In this document: positions 24,549-35,103 of the stretch, one piece after another
How the letters are laid out: each line of letters starts with the position of its first letter
Numbering within the stretch: the stretch's first letter is position 1
Origin: Leptospira ainlahdjerensis
GTDB taxonomy: Bacteria > Spirochaetota > Leptospiria > Leptospirales > Leptospiraceae
DNA: 64,000 nucleotides
Reading direction: 5' to 3'
Assembly (NCBI RefSeq): GCF_016919175.1
Contig: NZ_JAFFPU010000035.1
Location: forward strand, 62,001-126,000
Program-made: the position numbers and the translations under genes
Notes under the pieces: generated by a model
What the model was told of the DNA's origin: nothing
What the model saw: only the letters and a program-made list of their open reading frames with translations
The model's database searches: none

Positions 24549-25197
24549 TTCGATTTTTTTGATTTTATTTTTTTCCGGTTCCATCTGGTCTCAAAAGATC
24601 CAGATCGATTCTCCGAAAGGAGGATTTACGACGGAAAGAATTTTGAATGTTTCCGGAACCGTGAGCGGAATGGATGTTCAAAAAATTACGGTTGTGATCA
24701 ACGGGATTCCGCAGTGGATTCCACTTTCGGGAGAAAGGTTTTCGTTTTCTTCAGTGACTTCTCCCGGAGAAAATATAGTTGAGGTCAAAGCCGGCCGTTT
24801 TTCGGAAAAAACCGCATTTTACGCTAAAATACCGAAAAGGGATATTAAAGTTTTATTAACTTGGGATACGGCGAGTTATACGGATCTTTGGGTGATCGAT
24901 CCTACCGGAGAAAAATGTTATTGGTCTCATACATCCACGAAATCGGGCGGAAATTTGGTGTACGACGATTCTACGTTTGCACCGCAGACATTTACGATGG
25001 CAAAGGCGCTTCCCGGTTCTTATTCAATTCAGGCTCAGTATTACGCGCCGTTTGAAGCTCCGATTACAAGGGCTAACGTTTTCGTCGTTTTGTATGAAGG
25101 AACACCGAATGAAAAAAGAATGCAGTATCAGTTTATCCTAACGCGCGCTCAACAAGTATATCATCTCGCGAATTTTAATATTGAACCGGAGATCTAA
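24526..25197 (+). CDS. DUF2135 (YfaP/MagC-like) periplasmic protein, copy 1
   Basis: The 223 residues begin with a signal peptide (IFLILFFSGSIWS) followed by a small beta domain (TVSGMDVQKITVVINGIP) and the DUF2135 domain, with LWVIDPTGEKCYWSH and TFTMAKALPGSYSIQ. DUF2135 genes are neighbours of the yfaS/magD macroglobulin genes in proteobacteria. The gene overlaps the macroglobulin gene by 23 bases. Compared with the next gene the conserved first Asp of the DVDLWV motif is Tyr-Thr here, so its metal or ligand site may be altered. Confidence 0.83.
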   Translation: MMKSKWISSIFLILFFSGSIWSQKIQIDSPKGGFTTERILNVSGTVSGMDVQKITVVINGIPQWIPLSGERFSFSSVTSPGENIVEVKAGRFSEKTAFYAKIPKRDIKVLLTWDTASYTDLWVIDPTGEKCYWSHTSTKSGGNLVYDDSTFAPQTFTMAKALPGSYSIQAQYYAPFEAPITRANVFVVLYEGTPNEKRMQYQFILTRAQQVYHLANFNIEPEI

Positions 25198-25887
25198 ATG
25201 AATACAAAAAAAACAAAGTCTATTCGAGATTTTGCATTTCTACTTTTGATATTGTTTACCTCCTCCGGCCTATATTCTCAATCGTTGATCGTGGATTCTC
25301 CGAACGGAGGATTTACGACTGAACGGATTCAAAAAATTTCAGGCAGTGTGTCCGGATTGACCGAAGACAGAATTACGATCGTACTCAATGGAATACCCCA
25401 AACCGTTCCCGTAAGCGGAGGGCGATTCGCTATGAATGCCGTCGTTGCACCGGGAAATAACCTCGTTGAAATCAAAGCGGGAAAAACTTCAGAAAAAATT
25501 TCTTTCTTTGCAAAGGTTCCACCGAGGGATATCAAAGTAGTATTGATCTGGGACACACAAACGGACGTGGATCTTTGGGTGATTGATCCGAAAGGTGAAA
25601 AGTGTTACTATTCACATCCTTCCACTCAATCCGGCGGCAATTTGGACGTGGACGTGATTGACGGATTCGGCCCGGAAACATTTACGATGGCAAAGGCATT
25701 GCCCGGCAATTACTCGGTCCAAGTTCAATACTACGGCTCTTATGATAAACCAATCACTCGGGTCAACGCGTATGTCGTTCTTTATGAAGGAAAATCGAAC
25801 GAAAAACGACTGCGGTTCCAGTTTGTGATGACCAAATCGCAGCAGGTATATCACCTTGCCAATTTTGAGATCGAACCGGAGAATTGA
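25198..25887 (+). CDS. DUF2135 (YfaP/MagC-like) periplasmic protein, copy 2
   Basis: This 229-residue protein follows copy 1 with no spacer and is clearly its paralogue, with signal peptide (FLLLILFTSSGLYS), a beta domain (GGFTTERIQKISGSVSG) and the DUF2135 domain carrying the complete TDVDLWVIDPKGEKCYYSH motif. Both end in a QQVYHLANF-x-IEPE tail. GGAG lies before the ATG. It probably assists the macroglobulin or the transpeptidase-like protein; the function of DUF2135 is not established. Confidence 0.83.
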   Translation: MNTKKTKSIRDFAFLLLILFTSSGLYSQSLIVDSPNGGFTTERIQKISGSVSGLTEDRITIVLNGIPQTVPVSGGRFAMNAVVAPGNNLVEIKAGKTSEKISFFAKVPPRDIKVVLIWDTQTDVDLWVIDPKGEKCYYSHPSTQSGGNLDVDVIDGFGPETFTMAKALPGNYSVQVQYYGSYDKPITRVNAYVVLYEGKSNEKRLRFQFVMTKSQQVYHLANFEIEPEN

Positions 25888-25890
25888 AAC

Positions 25891-26997
25891 TTGTCTCGAT
25901 TCTTTTTAAAATCCCTTTTTAAGGGGAGTGTGGTTTATATCCTAATACACATTCAATATTCATTGTATTCTGAAAGTTTGGACGGACGTCGCTTTCAATA
26001 CCTAGATTCTACGATTCGTGATTTTGAGAATCAAAACTCCGATTCGAAGTCTTCCGTATTGATTCTAGAAACAGATTCCGGTATCGTCCGTTATGTATTT
26101 CGTCCGGAGCTGGCGATTGAAAAAAAGTTCGGCGCTGGCTCGCTTTTGAAAACGTTCTCCGCCTTAATCTTTTTAAAATACAAAGGAGAATTCGCATATT
26201 CACCTTCGGAGAAAATTCATTGTAAGGGGCGATATTATCCGGAAGACACTATGGAGATCACAAAGGGCGATCTTTCTCGATTTCATCTTCCGGAAGATCA
26301 GAATGGAAAGAAATATTTGCGATGTTCTTTGCGAGAAGGTCACGGCAAAGTTGATCTGGAACAAGCCTTGGTTCAATCCTGTAACGTATACTTTTTAAAA
26401 AATGCGGGTAAGAATCCTAAGCTCTTCTATTCAAAATTAAGATCCGATTTCGATTTAGCAAATTCCACACAATCCAGATTAAAACCGTACAAGGAAACTC
26501 CGGGCAATTTTGAGGAATTCCCGACCGATTTGCGAAGAGCGAGCGCCGCGATCGGAGAAGGCGGTTTTTTACTCAGTCCTCTTAAAGTTTCTCAATTGTA
26601 CGCGTCCCTCTGGTCCTCGGGGCCGAGACTTTCACCATCATGGGAAACTTCAGAGAAAAGAATTCAGGTTAGTGAAAATCCTTTTTCGAATCGCGATATC
26701 CATTTCGTTTTGCACGCCTTATCCTCGGTGCCTAAAATCGGAACTCTCAAGGAACTTAAAACTTTCAACGATCCTGAGATAGAAATACTGGGAGCAAAAA
26801 CCGGAACCGGGACGATCTACACAAAAAAATATGAAACTCACGGTTGGATTACTTTGTATTTTAAGATAAAAAGAAAAAATTATCTGATGACTGCTTTTGT
26901 GGAAAAAGGCTCGGGAAGTAGACAAGCACAACGTTTGGTTTTAAAAATCCTGAACGAGATCGGAAAACAAGACAACCTCTCTTGGAGAAAAGAATGA
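25891..26997 (+). CDS. Penicillin-binding-type transpeptidase-like protein
   Basis: The 368-residue protein starts with TTG at 25891. After a signal-like segment (about 10-26) it shows the three active-site motifs of the penicillin-binding/beta-lactamase fold: S84-L-L-K87, S163-C-N165 (in LVQSCNVYFLK) and K303-T-G-T306. The stretch GHGKVDLEQALVQSCNVYF and GGFLLSPLKVSQLYASL resemble class B PBPs. It has no PBP dimerisation domain. The position in a macroglobulin operon matches where magB/yfaQ (DUF2300) sits in other bacteria. Probable role: wall cross-linking at breaches; inference. Confidence 0.8.
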   Translation: MSRFFLKSLFKGSVVYILIHIQYSLYSESLDGRRFQYLDSTIRDFENQNSDSKSSVLILETDSGIVRYVFRPELAIEKKFGAGSLLKTFSALIFLKYKGEFAYSPSEKIHCKGRYYPEDTMEITKGDLSRFHLPEDQNGKKYLRCSLREGHGKVDLEQALVQSCNVYFLKNAGKNPKLFYSKLRSDFDLANSTQSRLKPYKETPGNFEEFPTDLRRASAAIGEGGFLLSPLKVSQLYASLWSSGPRLSPSWETSEKRIQVSENPFSNRDIHFVLHALSSVPKIGTLKELKTFNDPEIEILGAKTGTGTIYTKKYETHGWITLYFKIKRKNYLMTAFVEKGSGSRQAQRLVLKILNEIGKQDNLSWRKE

Positions 26998-28814
26998 AGG
27001 AAAAAATAAAAATCTGGATTGAAAGATCGAATGCCTTTTTAGATAAGACGAAGAAAAAAGCAAATGAAAACTGGGAACGTTTTATTCCGATTTTCAATGA
27101 GAAGATTTGGAAAGATCCAAAAAGACGTTACTCCTTTTTATTGATTCTTGCGCTTACTTTTTCGGCTCTTTTTTACGTTCTACTAAGGGATAAGTATTCC
27201 TTCGATTCTTCCATCGACGATCCGGCGCTTTTAATTCCGGATAACGCGAGTTTGGCGATTCAGATTTTTCGTCCGGAAGAATTGATAAACGACATTTCAA
27301 AAACCGAAATCGGTAAAAAACTATCCGAGGACGGAACGTTTCGGAAAACATTAACTCTTCCGGAACTGAGAAAAATCAGTTCCATTCTTTATCTTTTGGA
27401 AGCAAAGGCGGGAGTGTTGACGGAGCCGAGTCGACTGGCGAGTCTTTTTGACGGACCCTTGACGACCGCGTTCTTGCAAAAAAAAGATTGGATCGTAGTA
27501 GGAAAGGCCAGCATCAAATCCAAGTTGGGAGTGAGCCTATTGACCTTGTTTCAAGGGGAAAGGATCGCAAAAACGGAAACTGAACCCAAGAATACAAACG
27601 CGAAACCGCAGAATGAATCGGAATCCGATTCCGAAAATAGCGCTCAGACTCACAGCGCCGACGATTTTACGGATCAGTTCACCGTTGGATCCGAAAAGTT
27701 CGGAAACTTGGAAATGTATCGCTATGATTTTGGACATGAGATCGTTTATATTACGGTTATCGGAAATTTTATATTGATCACGAATTCAAAGGAAACCTTG
27801 GATCTTTCGCTCGGCCTTGCTTCTTCGAAAAATAATTCATCCCTTGGAAATCTAAAAGGATTTAGCCGATTAAGAGAGTCCGCACAAAAGAAAGAAAACA
27901 AACTTCTTCTCTTTGCGGGTAAGAATTCTTTTTTAACTCCTCTTTTAAAGCCGAGTTTTGGAAATTCGGGAATGGGACTTTTGCTCGGTTGGAAGGAATA
28001 CGGATCGTTAGAAGGGGAAGTTTACAGACTCGGCGGCGAACAATCGGAAACCGTTTCCAATCCGATTGCGCCGAGTCTTTCCAAAATTCTTCCCAAGGAC
28101 CTTACTGCTGCGTTTTATTCCGAGACGCTCAAGCCGGTTGAAGTCTGGAAAACGTTAAGCGAATTGGACGGGGAATGGGAGAATTTCTCCAAAGGTTTCG
28201 AACGATTCAGCGAGAGCGCCGGTATCAATCCGAAGAATTATTTTCAAGAATCAAGGGGGATCGCTCTTTCCTTTCATGGATTGGATCTGAAGAACGGTAT
28301 GATTTATCCTAGATTCGGAATTTCCTTTTCATCCGAAATAAAAGAGGATCGAATTTTAAAGTCGATTTTTAAAGTCGGAGCAAAATCGAAACAAAACTTT
28401 CAGAAAGTGGAATTCTCCACTTTTGCCCTAAAACAAGGAGGTTATTATTCTCCATCCTCGGTACAATGGGACGACTGGTCTTTTTTCGGTTCCGATAGAA
28501 AAAGTGCGGAAGAAACGATATCGACAAAGAACGGGAACAAACCGAACCAGACGGATTTATTCTCTTCGGGAATGTTCGAAAATCACGGTTCTTATCCTCA
28601 TCATATCAGCATTTATATTCCAAATTTATTAAACGATTTGAAGAGATTTTATTTATACGGTGCGAGTGAAAATTTGGAATATACCTCGAAAACGATCGAA
28701 AGGGACATTCAGCCGATTTTTGATAAGATGAAATCGTTCTCCCACTTTTCAATGTCTTTTGGAAACGGAAAGGCGGGGGAAGTTTGGGGTAAAATAAAAG
28801 TAAAGTCCGAGTAG
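26994..28814 (+). CDS. Membrane protein resembling DUF2138 (YfaA/MagA)
   Basis: The start at 26994 overlaps the previous stop as ATGA, with GGAG seven bases upstream. The protein has 606 residues with one membrane helix (about 44-64) after a basic amphipathic N terminus (NAFLDKTKKKANENWERF), so the C-terminal bulk should be periplasmic. It contains PALLIPDNASLAIQIF, SLFDGPLTTAFLQKKDW and LPKDLTAAFYSETLKPVEVW, spread as in YfaA-type proteins. A polar insertion lies at about 205-230. It ends the macroglobulin operon. The DUF2138 assignment rests on context and partial pattern. Confidence 0.7.
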   Translation: MKEKIKIWIERSNAFLDKTKKKANENWERFIPIFNEKIWKDPKRRYSFLLILALTFSALFYVLLRDKYSFDSSIDDPALLIPDNASLAIQIFRPEELINDISKTEIGKKLSEDGTFRKTLTLPELRKISSILYLLEAKAGVLTEPSRLASLFDGPLTTAFLQKKDWIVVGKASIKSKLGVSLLTLFQGERIAKTETEPKNTNAKPQNESESDSENSAQTHSADDFTDQFTVGSEKFGNLEMYRYDFGHEIVYITVIGNFILITNSKETLDLSLGLASSKNNSSLGNLKGFSRLRESAQKKENKLLLFAGKNSFLTPLLKPSFGNSGMGLLLGWKEYGSLEGEVYRLGGEQSETVSNPIAPSLSKILPKDLTAAFYSETLKPVEVWKTLSELDGEWENFSKGFERFSESAGINPKNYFQESRGIALSFHGLDLKNGMIYPRFGISFSSEIKEDRILKSIFKVGAKSKQNFQKVEFSTFALKQGGYYSPSSVQWDDWSFFGSDRKSAEETISTKNGNKPNQTDLFSSGMFENHGSYPHHISIYIPNLLNDLKRFYLYGASENLEYTSKTIERDIQPIFDKMKSFSHFSMSFGNGKAGEVWGKIKVKSE

Positions 28815-28829
28815 GTTTATTCGGATTTT
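28802..28829. terminator. Bidirectional terminator between convergent operons
   Basis: The arms AAAGTCCGA and TCGGATTTT pair over nine bases with one G-T pair and a ten-base loop. On the plus strand it ends in TTTTA after the macroglobulin operon; the complementary strand also has an A/T-rich run. The minus-strand protease stop at 28817 lies inside it. Confidence 0.55.
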
Positions 28830-29524
28830 AAGAATTTCGAATACAGAATTTTCCATTCCTTTTCGTGGACTTGTTCTTCCAGAAAATTCCGAAAACGAAT
28901 TTCCCCTTGATCTTGTAAAATCCAGTTTCCCCAAGACGCGAGGAGTTTGTATTTTCGGAGTTCGTCCTCCTTTTTTGACGATTTGTTCGAGTGTATTTTT
29001 TTGAATTGGTCCCATGATTTGGGAAAATTCAGGAATTTTTTAGGAACGACGGTGTTGGTCGGATACAAAGCTTCACAATGGGATTCTTCGATCCATTTCA
29101 AATTTTCATTTTTCAAATGTGGAGAAAGAAAATGACAAATCTCATGTCGTATCGACGGAATTAAAATATTCCTTTTGTTTAATGTATTCGGATTTTGAAA
29201 AAAAAATCGATTCGTCTCCGGGACAAAATGGGCTGCGACAAAGGAAGGTTGTCCGCTCGTTTTTGAGAAAGTTTTGGAAGTTTCGAAAATAAAAACGGTG
29301 GCTTCCGAAGGTCTTTTGAGATTGAGCCGTTCTGATTCTTTAGATAATTCTAATATGAACTGATCCGCAAAGTTTTGAACGATTTTGTTCGTATATTCCG
29401 GAACGTAAATATTTCGATCGTTTATGAAATAAAATTCATAACTTTCGATTTGATAACGGATCGGTTCCGAAAAAATCGGGAGAAGACAAAACGAATAAAA
29501 TAAAAAACAAACGAACCTTTTCAA
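28817..29524 (-). CDS. Secreted gluzincin-like metalloprotease
   Basis: The start chosen is TTG at 29524, overlapping the SpoIID stop as TTGA with GGAG six bases upstream; a longer frame exists to 29617. The 235 residues begin with a signal peptide (MKRFVCFLFYSFCLLPIFSE). The zinc motif is H127-E128-I-C-H131 in SIRHEICHF, followed by LKWIEES (E146/E147) about 15 residues later, the W-x-E-x arrangement of peptidase MA-type gluzincins. It is the last gene of the murA operon. Family identity is inferred from the motif spacing; no substrate is known. Confidence 0.72.
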   Translation of the reverse strand: MKRFVCFLFYSFCLLPIFSEPIRYQIESYEFYFINDRNIYVPEYTNKIVQNFADQFILELSKESERLNLKRPSEATVFIFETSKTFSKTSGQPSFVAAHFVPETNRFFFQNPNTLNKRNILIPSIRHEICHFLSPHLKNENLKWIEESHCEALYPTNTVVPKKFLNFPKSWDQFKKIHSNKSSKKEDELRKYKLLASWGNWILQDQGEIRFRNFLEEQVHEKEWKILYSKFLKSE

Positions 29525-30717
29525 AATCTCTCCAATTTCGCTTTTGGAAAATAAAATTTTAGAATCTCTGAAGACTTGGCCCCCTGAAACGCCATTTCCC
29601 GTGCTCCGTATTGACAAAGCCCGATTCCGTGTCCGAATCCTTTCCCTTGGATCAAAAATCCATTCTGCGAATTCCGAATTCTAAAATCGTTGCTTTTGAT
29701 TTGATTCCAGCCGGATCGTTTCCCTATCTTTGAAAGAAACGATGAGATAGGAATTGTGGACTTTCCCTTTTCAGAGGTCGCTATAATTTCGGTGACCCTT
29801 GATTCTTTTAGAATCGGCTGAAGAAGAGTTATCTTTTTTAATTCAAGAGTTTCTTCGAGTTCGTTTTGGCGGAGGAAACTTTCCCAATTGGAATGAGGTG
29901 AGGATTCACATAGAATTTCATCCTTCTTCCAGATATCTTTTCCGGAACGAAACGCGGCTTCTTCGTTCTTAAAATTTTTCCACATGACGGAAGGACGGGA
30001 AAGATTTCCACCGCAGGAGGAATGAAAGAACGCCTCGAGGATTTTTCCGTTTACATCCTTCAAAGCGAAATTTGCGGAAGAATTTTTTTGATCTTTTGTA
30101 GCCGGCCCTAAACGGCCGGAATACTGAAGACAGTGCGTCAGATCACAAAGATCGTAACCTTCGGATTTGTGACGATTTGTATTGGCTAACGCATAAGAAA
30201 GAACCACGGTCTCGGCTACGAATTTGAACTCTTTTTTCCAATCCTGGGCGGTTTCGGTTCCATTCGGGGGATTCGCGTTAAACAACATCCCGAATTCCGA
30301 TTCCGCTGCCGTTTTTGTATATTCGTTTTTTGGAATGGATAAAATCAGGCGCAGTTTTCCATTGACGGAGGTGATTTCTAAATCGCCCGAATAATGAAAT
30401 ATATCCTTCCGATCGGGTAAGGATATTTCGTAGTTCCCGTTTAAAAAACCGATCAATTCTTCCGTAAATTTTTTATATTCGGATCGGACTTCGATTTGAT
30501 TTCCCTTCGATTTCAAGTGCAGTGCGGATATGTTTTTTGAGATGGAATGATCACCCGCGAATATCTTAGCGTTCGAGTAGCTGATTTTAATTTCGTACGG
30601 AGAATACTTTGTTAGAATTCCGACTCGAATTTTGGAAGGAATCGATTCCGTAAAAGTAGGTTTCGTCGAAAGTAAAAAACAGGAAAGAATACAGAAAAAC
30701 CGGATTCTCAAAATCAT
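29521..30717 (-). CDS. SpoIID/LytB domain protein
   Basis: The protein starts at 30717, four bases after the ferredoxin stop, with a signal peptide (FFCILSCFLLSTKPTF) and has 398 residues. The C-terminal half is a SpoIID/LytB domain: the catalytic-region segment GFGHGIGLCQYGAREMAFQG and LSYALANTNRHKS upstream are typical. In Bacillus, SpoIID is a lytic transglycosylase that cuts glycan strands lacking stem peptides. Leptospira does not sporulate, so here it should remodel the wall. The frame is open further upstream over the ferredoxin gene, but no start there is convincing. Confidence 0.85.
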   Translation of the reverse strand: MILRIRFFCILSCFLLSTKPTFTESIPSKIRVGILTKYSPYEIKISYSNAKIFAGDHSISKNISALHLKSKGNQIEVRSEYKKFTEELIGFLNGNYEISLPDRKDIFHYSGDLEITSVNGKLRLILSIPKNEYTKTAAESEFGMLFNANPPNGTETAQDWKKEFKFVAETVVLSYALANTNRHKSEGYDLCDLTHCLQYSGRLGPATKDQKNSSANFALKDVNGKILEAFFHSSCGGNLSRPSVMWKNFKNEEAAFRSGKDIWKKDEILCESSPHSNWESFLRQNELEETLELKKITLLQPILKESRVTEIIATSEKGKSTIPISSFLSKIGKRSGWNQIKSNDFRIRNSQNGFLIQGKGFGHGIGLCQYGAREMAFQGAKSSEILKFYFPKAKLERF

Positions 30718-30721
30718 AAAA

Positions 30722-31384
30722 TTATTGAATTCGGATCGCTCTTGGAAAGGTAGGACACGCGGAAACACATTGACCACAACCCGTGCATGCTTTGGAAAAG
30801 GAGGGTTTGATTCCTTTAAAATTGACCACACCTTCGACCGGGCATGCGTCTTTACAATTGGAACAAGTCGCTTCCCCCGTTTTGTGATTGAGACAAAATT
30901 CAAAAATTCCTTTTGCTTGTCCGAATTTAGGGGCATTTTTTAACGGAAGGAGAGCTTCGTCTTTGCAGGCGCTGATACAAGGCCAATCTTTACAAAGCAT
31001 ACAGGCATTTAAGTTTACGTCCATTCTTGGAAAGTGTTTTTCGGACCTTTCGTCGAAGACGGGAAACAAAACGCTATAAGGACACGCGTATATACAATCT
31101 CCACAACCTGTGCACTTTTTTAAGAACTTGGTTTCGTCTAACGCACCGGGAGGCGATTGTATGTTTCTAATTTTTTTCTTTTGAGTCGATTTTACTTGAT
31201 GAGGAAGTATGAAAGAGGTTTCCTTTTTGGGATTCTTCTTTGTTTTTTTCTTCGGAGCCGGCTGATGCCGGTTGGGATCCTCGGATGTGATTTCTTTAAA
31301 ACCGGAAGCGAGATCCGCAGCGCTCTCTTGAGCGAGGTCCAGCATTCTTGCTAGACCCTTTTTAAAAAAATCCTTTCGGTTCAA
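30722..31384 (-). CDS. NapF/NapG-like multi-4Fe-4S ferredoxin
   Basis: The 220-residue protein starts with TTG at 31384 overlapping the murA stop. It has a basic, helical N-terminal half ([17 protein letters not shown]) and several Cys clusters: [43 protein letters not shown] and [15 protein letters not shown]. These could bind up to four 4Fe-4S clusters. Twin-Arg signals are absent, so it is probably cytoplasmic. It resembles the NapF family of maturation or electron-transfer proteins. Its place between murA and spoIID is unexplained; no periplasmic nitrate reductase is nearby. Confidence 0.82.
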   Translation of the reverse strand: MNRKDFFKKGLARMLDLAQESAADLASGFKEITSEDPNRHQPAPKKKTKKNPKKETSFILPHQVKSTQKKKIRNIQSPPGALDETKFLKKCTGCGDCIYACPYSVLFPVFDERSEKHFPRMDVNLNACMLCKDWPCISACKDEALLPLKNAPKFGQAKGIFEFCLNHKTGEATCSNCKDACPVEGVVNFKGIKPSFSKACTGCGQCVSACPTFPRAIRIQ

Positions 31385-32679
31385 TCTTCTCTAACTCGTT
31401 CTATTCTCGCGCCTAACGTGCGCAGGCGGGTGTCGATGTTTTCAAAACCGCGGTCGATCTGGCCGATATTGTGAATGTAACTCGTTCCTTCGGCGCACAA
31501 TGCTGCGATGATCATCGCCATACCGGCGCGAATATCGGGACTCGCCACCTTTTGTCCATAAAGTCGGGAATGTCCGATCACGATGGCCCTGTGCGGATCA
31601 CAGAGTATGATCTGAGCGCCCATCGCGATGATATTATCCACGAAAAATAGTCTTGATTCGAACATTTTTTCATGAATCAAAACGGTTCCCTTGCACTGCG
31701 TTGCCGTCACGAGCGCGACCGAGGTCATATCCGCCGGAAAACCCGGCCATGGAGAATCGTCTATCTTCGGAGTTGCCCCGTGATAATCGGGAATGATTTC
31801 CATTTTTTGATCCGCTGGCACTAAGATTCCGTTTTCATGAGGACGCACTTCGATTCCGAGACGGGAATAAACCATTCTTATCATTCGAATGTCTTCGAGT
31901 TCCACGTCGCGGATCATAAGTTCTCCTCCGGTGACGGCCGCTAAACTGATAAAGGAACCGACTTCCAAATAATCGGACCCGATCTTATGATCTTTTTGAG
32001 GCGCCTTTAAAGAAGTGACACCTTCGATCGTGAGAATGTTGGAACCGATTCCGGATATTTTCGCTCCCGCAGAATTTAAAAATTCACAGAGTCGTTGTAC
32101 GTGAGGTTCGCTCGCGGCGTGTCTCAGAATTGTCGTTCCTTCGGCAAAGACCGCCGCCATTACCGCATTCTCAGTTCCCGTTACGGATGCTTCGTCCATT
32201 AGTATGTCGGTTCCCCGAAGTCGATCCGCTTTGATTTCGTATCCGTCGGGAAACACTTCGATGCTCGCGCCTAATGCTTGTAACGCGAGAAGATGAGTGT
32301 CCAATCTTCTTCTACCGATCTTGTCTCCTCCGGGTTTGGGAAGAAACACACGGCCGGTCATCGCGAGAATCGGACCGGCTAACGTAACCGCTCCTCGGAT
32401 ACGGGAACAGAGTTCTTCTGGAAGCTGGTTTTTTAGTTTTCCGTCGTGTTTGAAGATAAAAGTGCCCGGTTCTTCTTCCGTAATTTCCATTCCAAGATGA
32501 CGGAGCACTTCCATGAGCATAAGAACGTCTGAGATCATCGGAATATTGGTGATTCGAATCGTCCCCGGAACCATACAAACCGCTCCCAAAAGAGGGAGGG
32601 CCTCATTTTTATTTCCCTGTGGAACCACAGTTCCATGAAGAGGGGTCTTTCCAATGATCTTAAAATACGAAGAACTCAT
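31381..32679 (-). CDS. murA: UDP-N-acetylglucosamine 1-carboxyvinyltransferase MurA (Asp-type)
   Basis: The 432-residue enzyme adds enolpyruvyl to UDP-GlcNAc at the start of peptidoglycan synthesis. The N-terminal [14 protein letters not shown] holds the conserved Lys/Asn, and [18 protein letters not shown] and [13 protein letters not shown] are typical. At the loop where most MurA have a Cys (GGCAIGxRP) it has [11 protein letters not shown] with D119, codon GAC at 32323-32325. This Asp form is active but resistant to fosfomycin. It heads an operon with the ferredoxin, SpoIID and protease genes. Confidence 0.95.
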   Translation of the reverse strand: MSSSYFKIIGKTPLHGTVVPQGNKNEALPLLGAVCMVPGTIRITNIPMISDVLMLMEVLRHLGMEITEEEPGTFIFKHDGKLKNQLPEELCSRIRGAVTLAGPILAMTGRVFLPKPGGDKIGRRRLDTHLLALQALGASIEVFPDGYEIKADRLRGTDILMDEASVTGTENAVMAAVFAEGTTILRHAASEPHVQRLCEFLNSAGAKISGIGSNILTIEGVTSLKAPQKDHKIGSDYLEVGSFISLAAVTGGELMIRDVELEDIRMIRMVYSRLGIEVRPHENGILVPADQKMEIIPDYHGATPKIDDSPWPGFPADMTSVALVTATQCKGTVLIHEKMFESRLFFVDNIIAMGAQIILCDPHRAIVIGHSRLYGQKVASPDIRAGMAMIIAALCAEGTSYIHNIGQIDRGFENIDTRLRTLGARIERVRED

Positions 32680-32856
32680 AATGATAAACTGTAGAATCCG
32701 ATCTTTCTGGCAATCGAATTGTAAGCCCTTGTTATTTTTGAATCACCTGTGAAATAGTTTGAGAATTAGAACGGTTTCGTTTGAAACGATCGCATTCTAT
32801 ATTTTCCGATCGGCAATTCTCGATGAATTCTGTTGACTTCCCGCTCTAAAAAGGAG

Positions 32857-34641
<1,785 letters not shown>

Positions 34642-34695
34642 TAAACGAATCGTTCGAAAACTTTTCTTAATTTCTTAAACTTAGGAAAAATACCG

Positions 34696-35103
34696 ATGAA
34701 ACGGAGACTGATCTACGCAGGATTATTATTCTTCTTTTTAAGTCTCTGTTTTGTCATCGTCCAATTCTTCGATTCCAATCGTTTGATCCGCGGCTTTCTG
34801 GGCGATTTGATCATAGTAATGGTTCTTTATAGTTTTTTTAAATCCATCGCGGACTTTGATCCCGTAAAACTATCGATTTCTATCATTCTATTTTCATTTG
34901 TTTTAGAAACGCTTCAATACTTTAAGATCGTTCGACTTTTAGGATTTCAAGAAAATTATCTAACCAGAATTATTTTTGGATCCGTATTCGACCCATTGGA
35001 TCTGCTCGCATATTTGATCGGCGTGTTCTTAATTTTTTGTATCGATACACGGATCCTTCTAAAATTCCTAAAAAAACAAACTCCAAGCCATCTTACGGAT
35101 TGA
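34696..35103 (+). CDS. DUF2809-family membrane protein
   Basis: The protein has 135 residues with four membrane helices (about 5-22, 33-52, 58-77 and 105-124). The stretch SNRLIRGFLGDLIIVMVLY carries the family's conserved R-G-x-x-G-D. A second conserved block is NYLTRIIFGSVFDPLDLLAY. The family is small and of unknown function. It lies 54 bases after lnt and its end overlaps by eleven bases the end of the convergent hypothetical gene. Confidence 0.8.
   Translation: MKRRLIYAGLLFFFLSLCFVIVQFFDSNRLIRGFLGDLIIVMVLYSFFKSIADFDPVKLSISIILFSFVLETLQYFKIVRLLGFQENYLTRIIFGSVFDPLDLLAYLIGVFLIFCIDTRILLKFLKKQTPSHLTD

Noticed and set aside
29525..29617. Longer protease start at 29617
   Set aside because: It would add 31 residues overlapping the SpoIID gene in front of an evident signal peptide; the TTG at 29524 has a ribosome site.
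31381..32679. MurA as an inactive enzyme because the Cys is missing
   Set aside because: Asp at this position is known to support catalysis, and all other motifs are intact.
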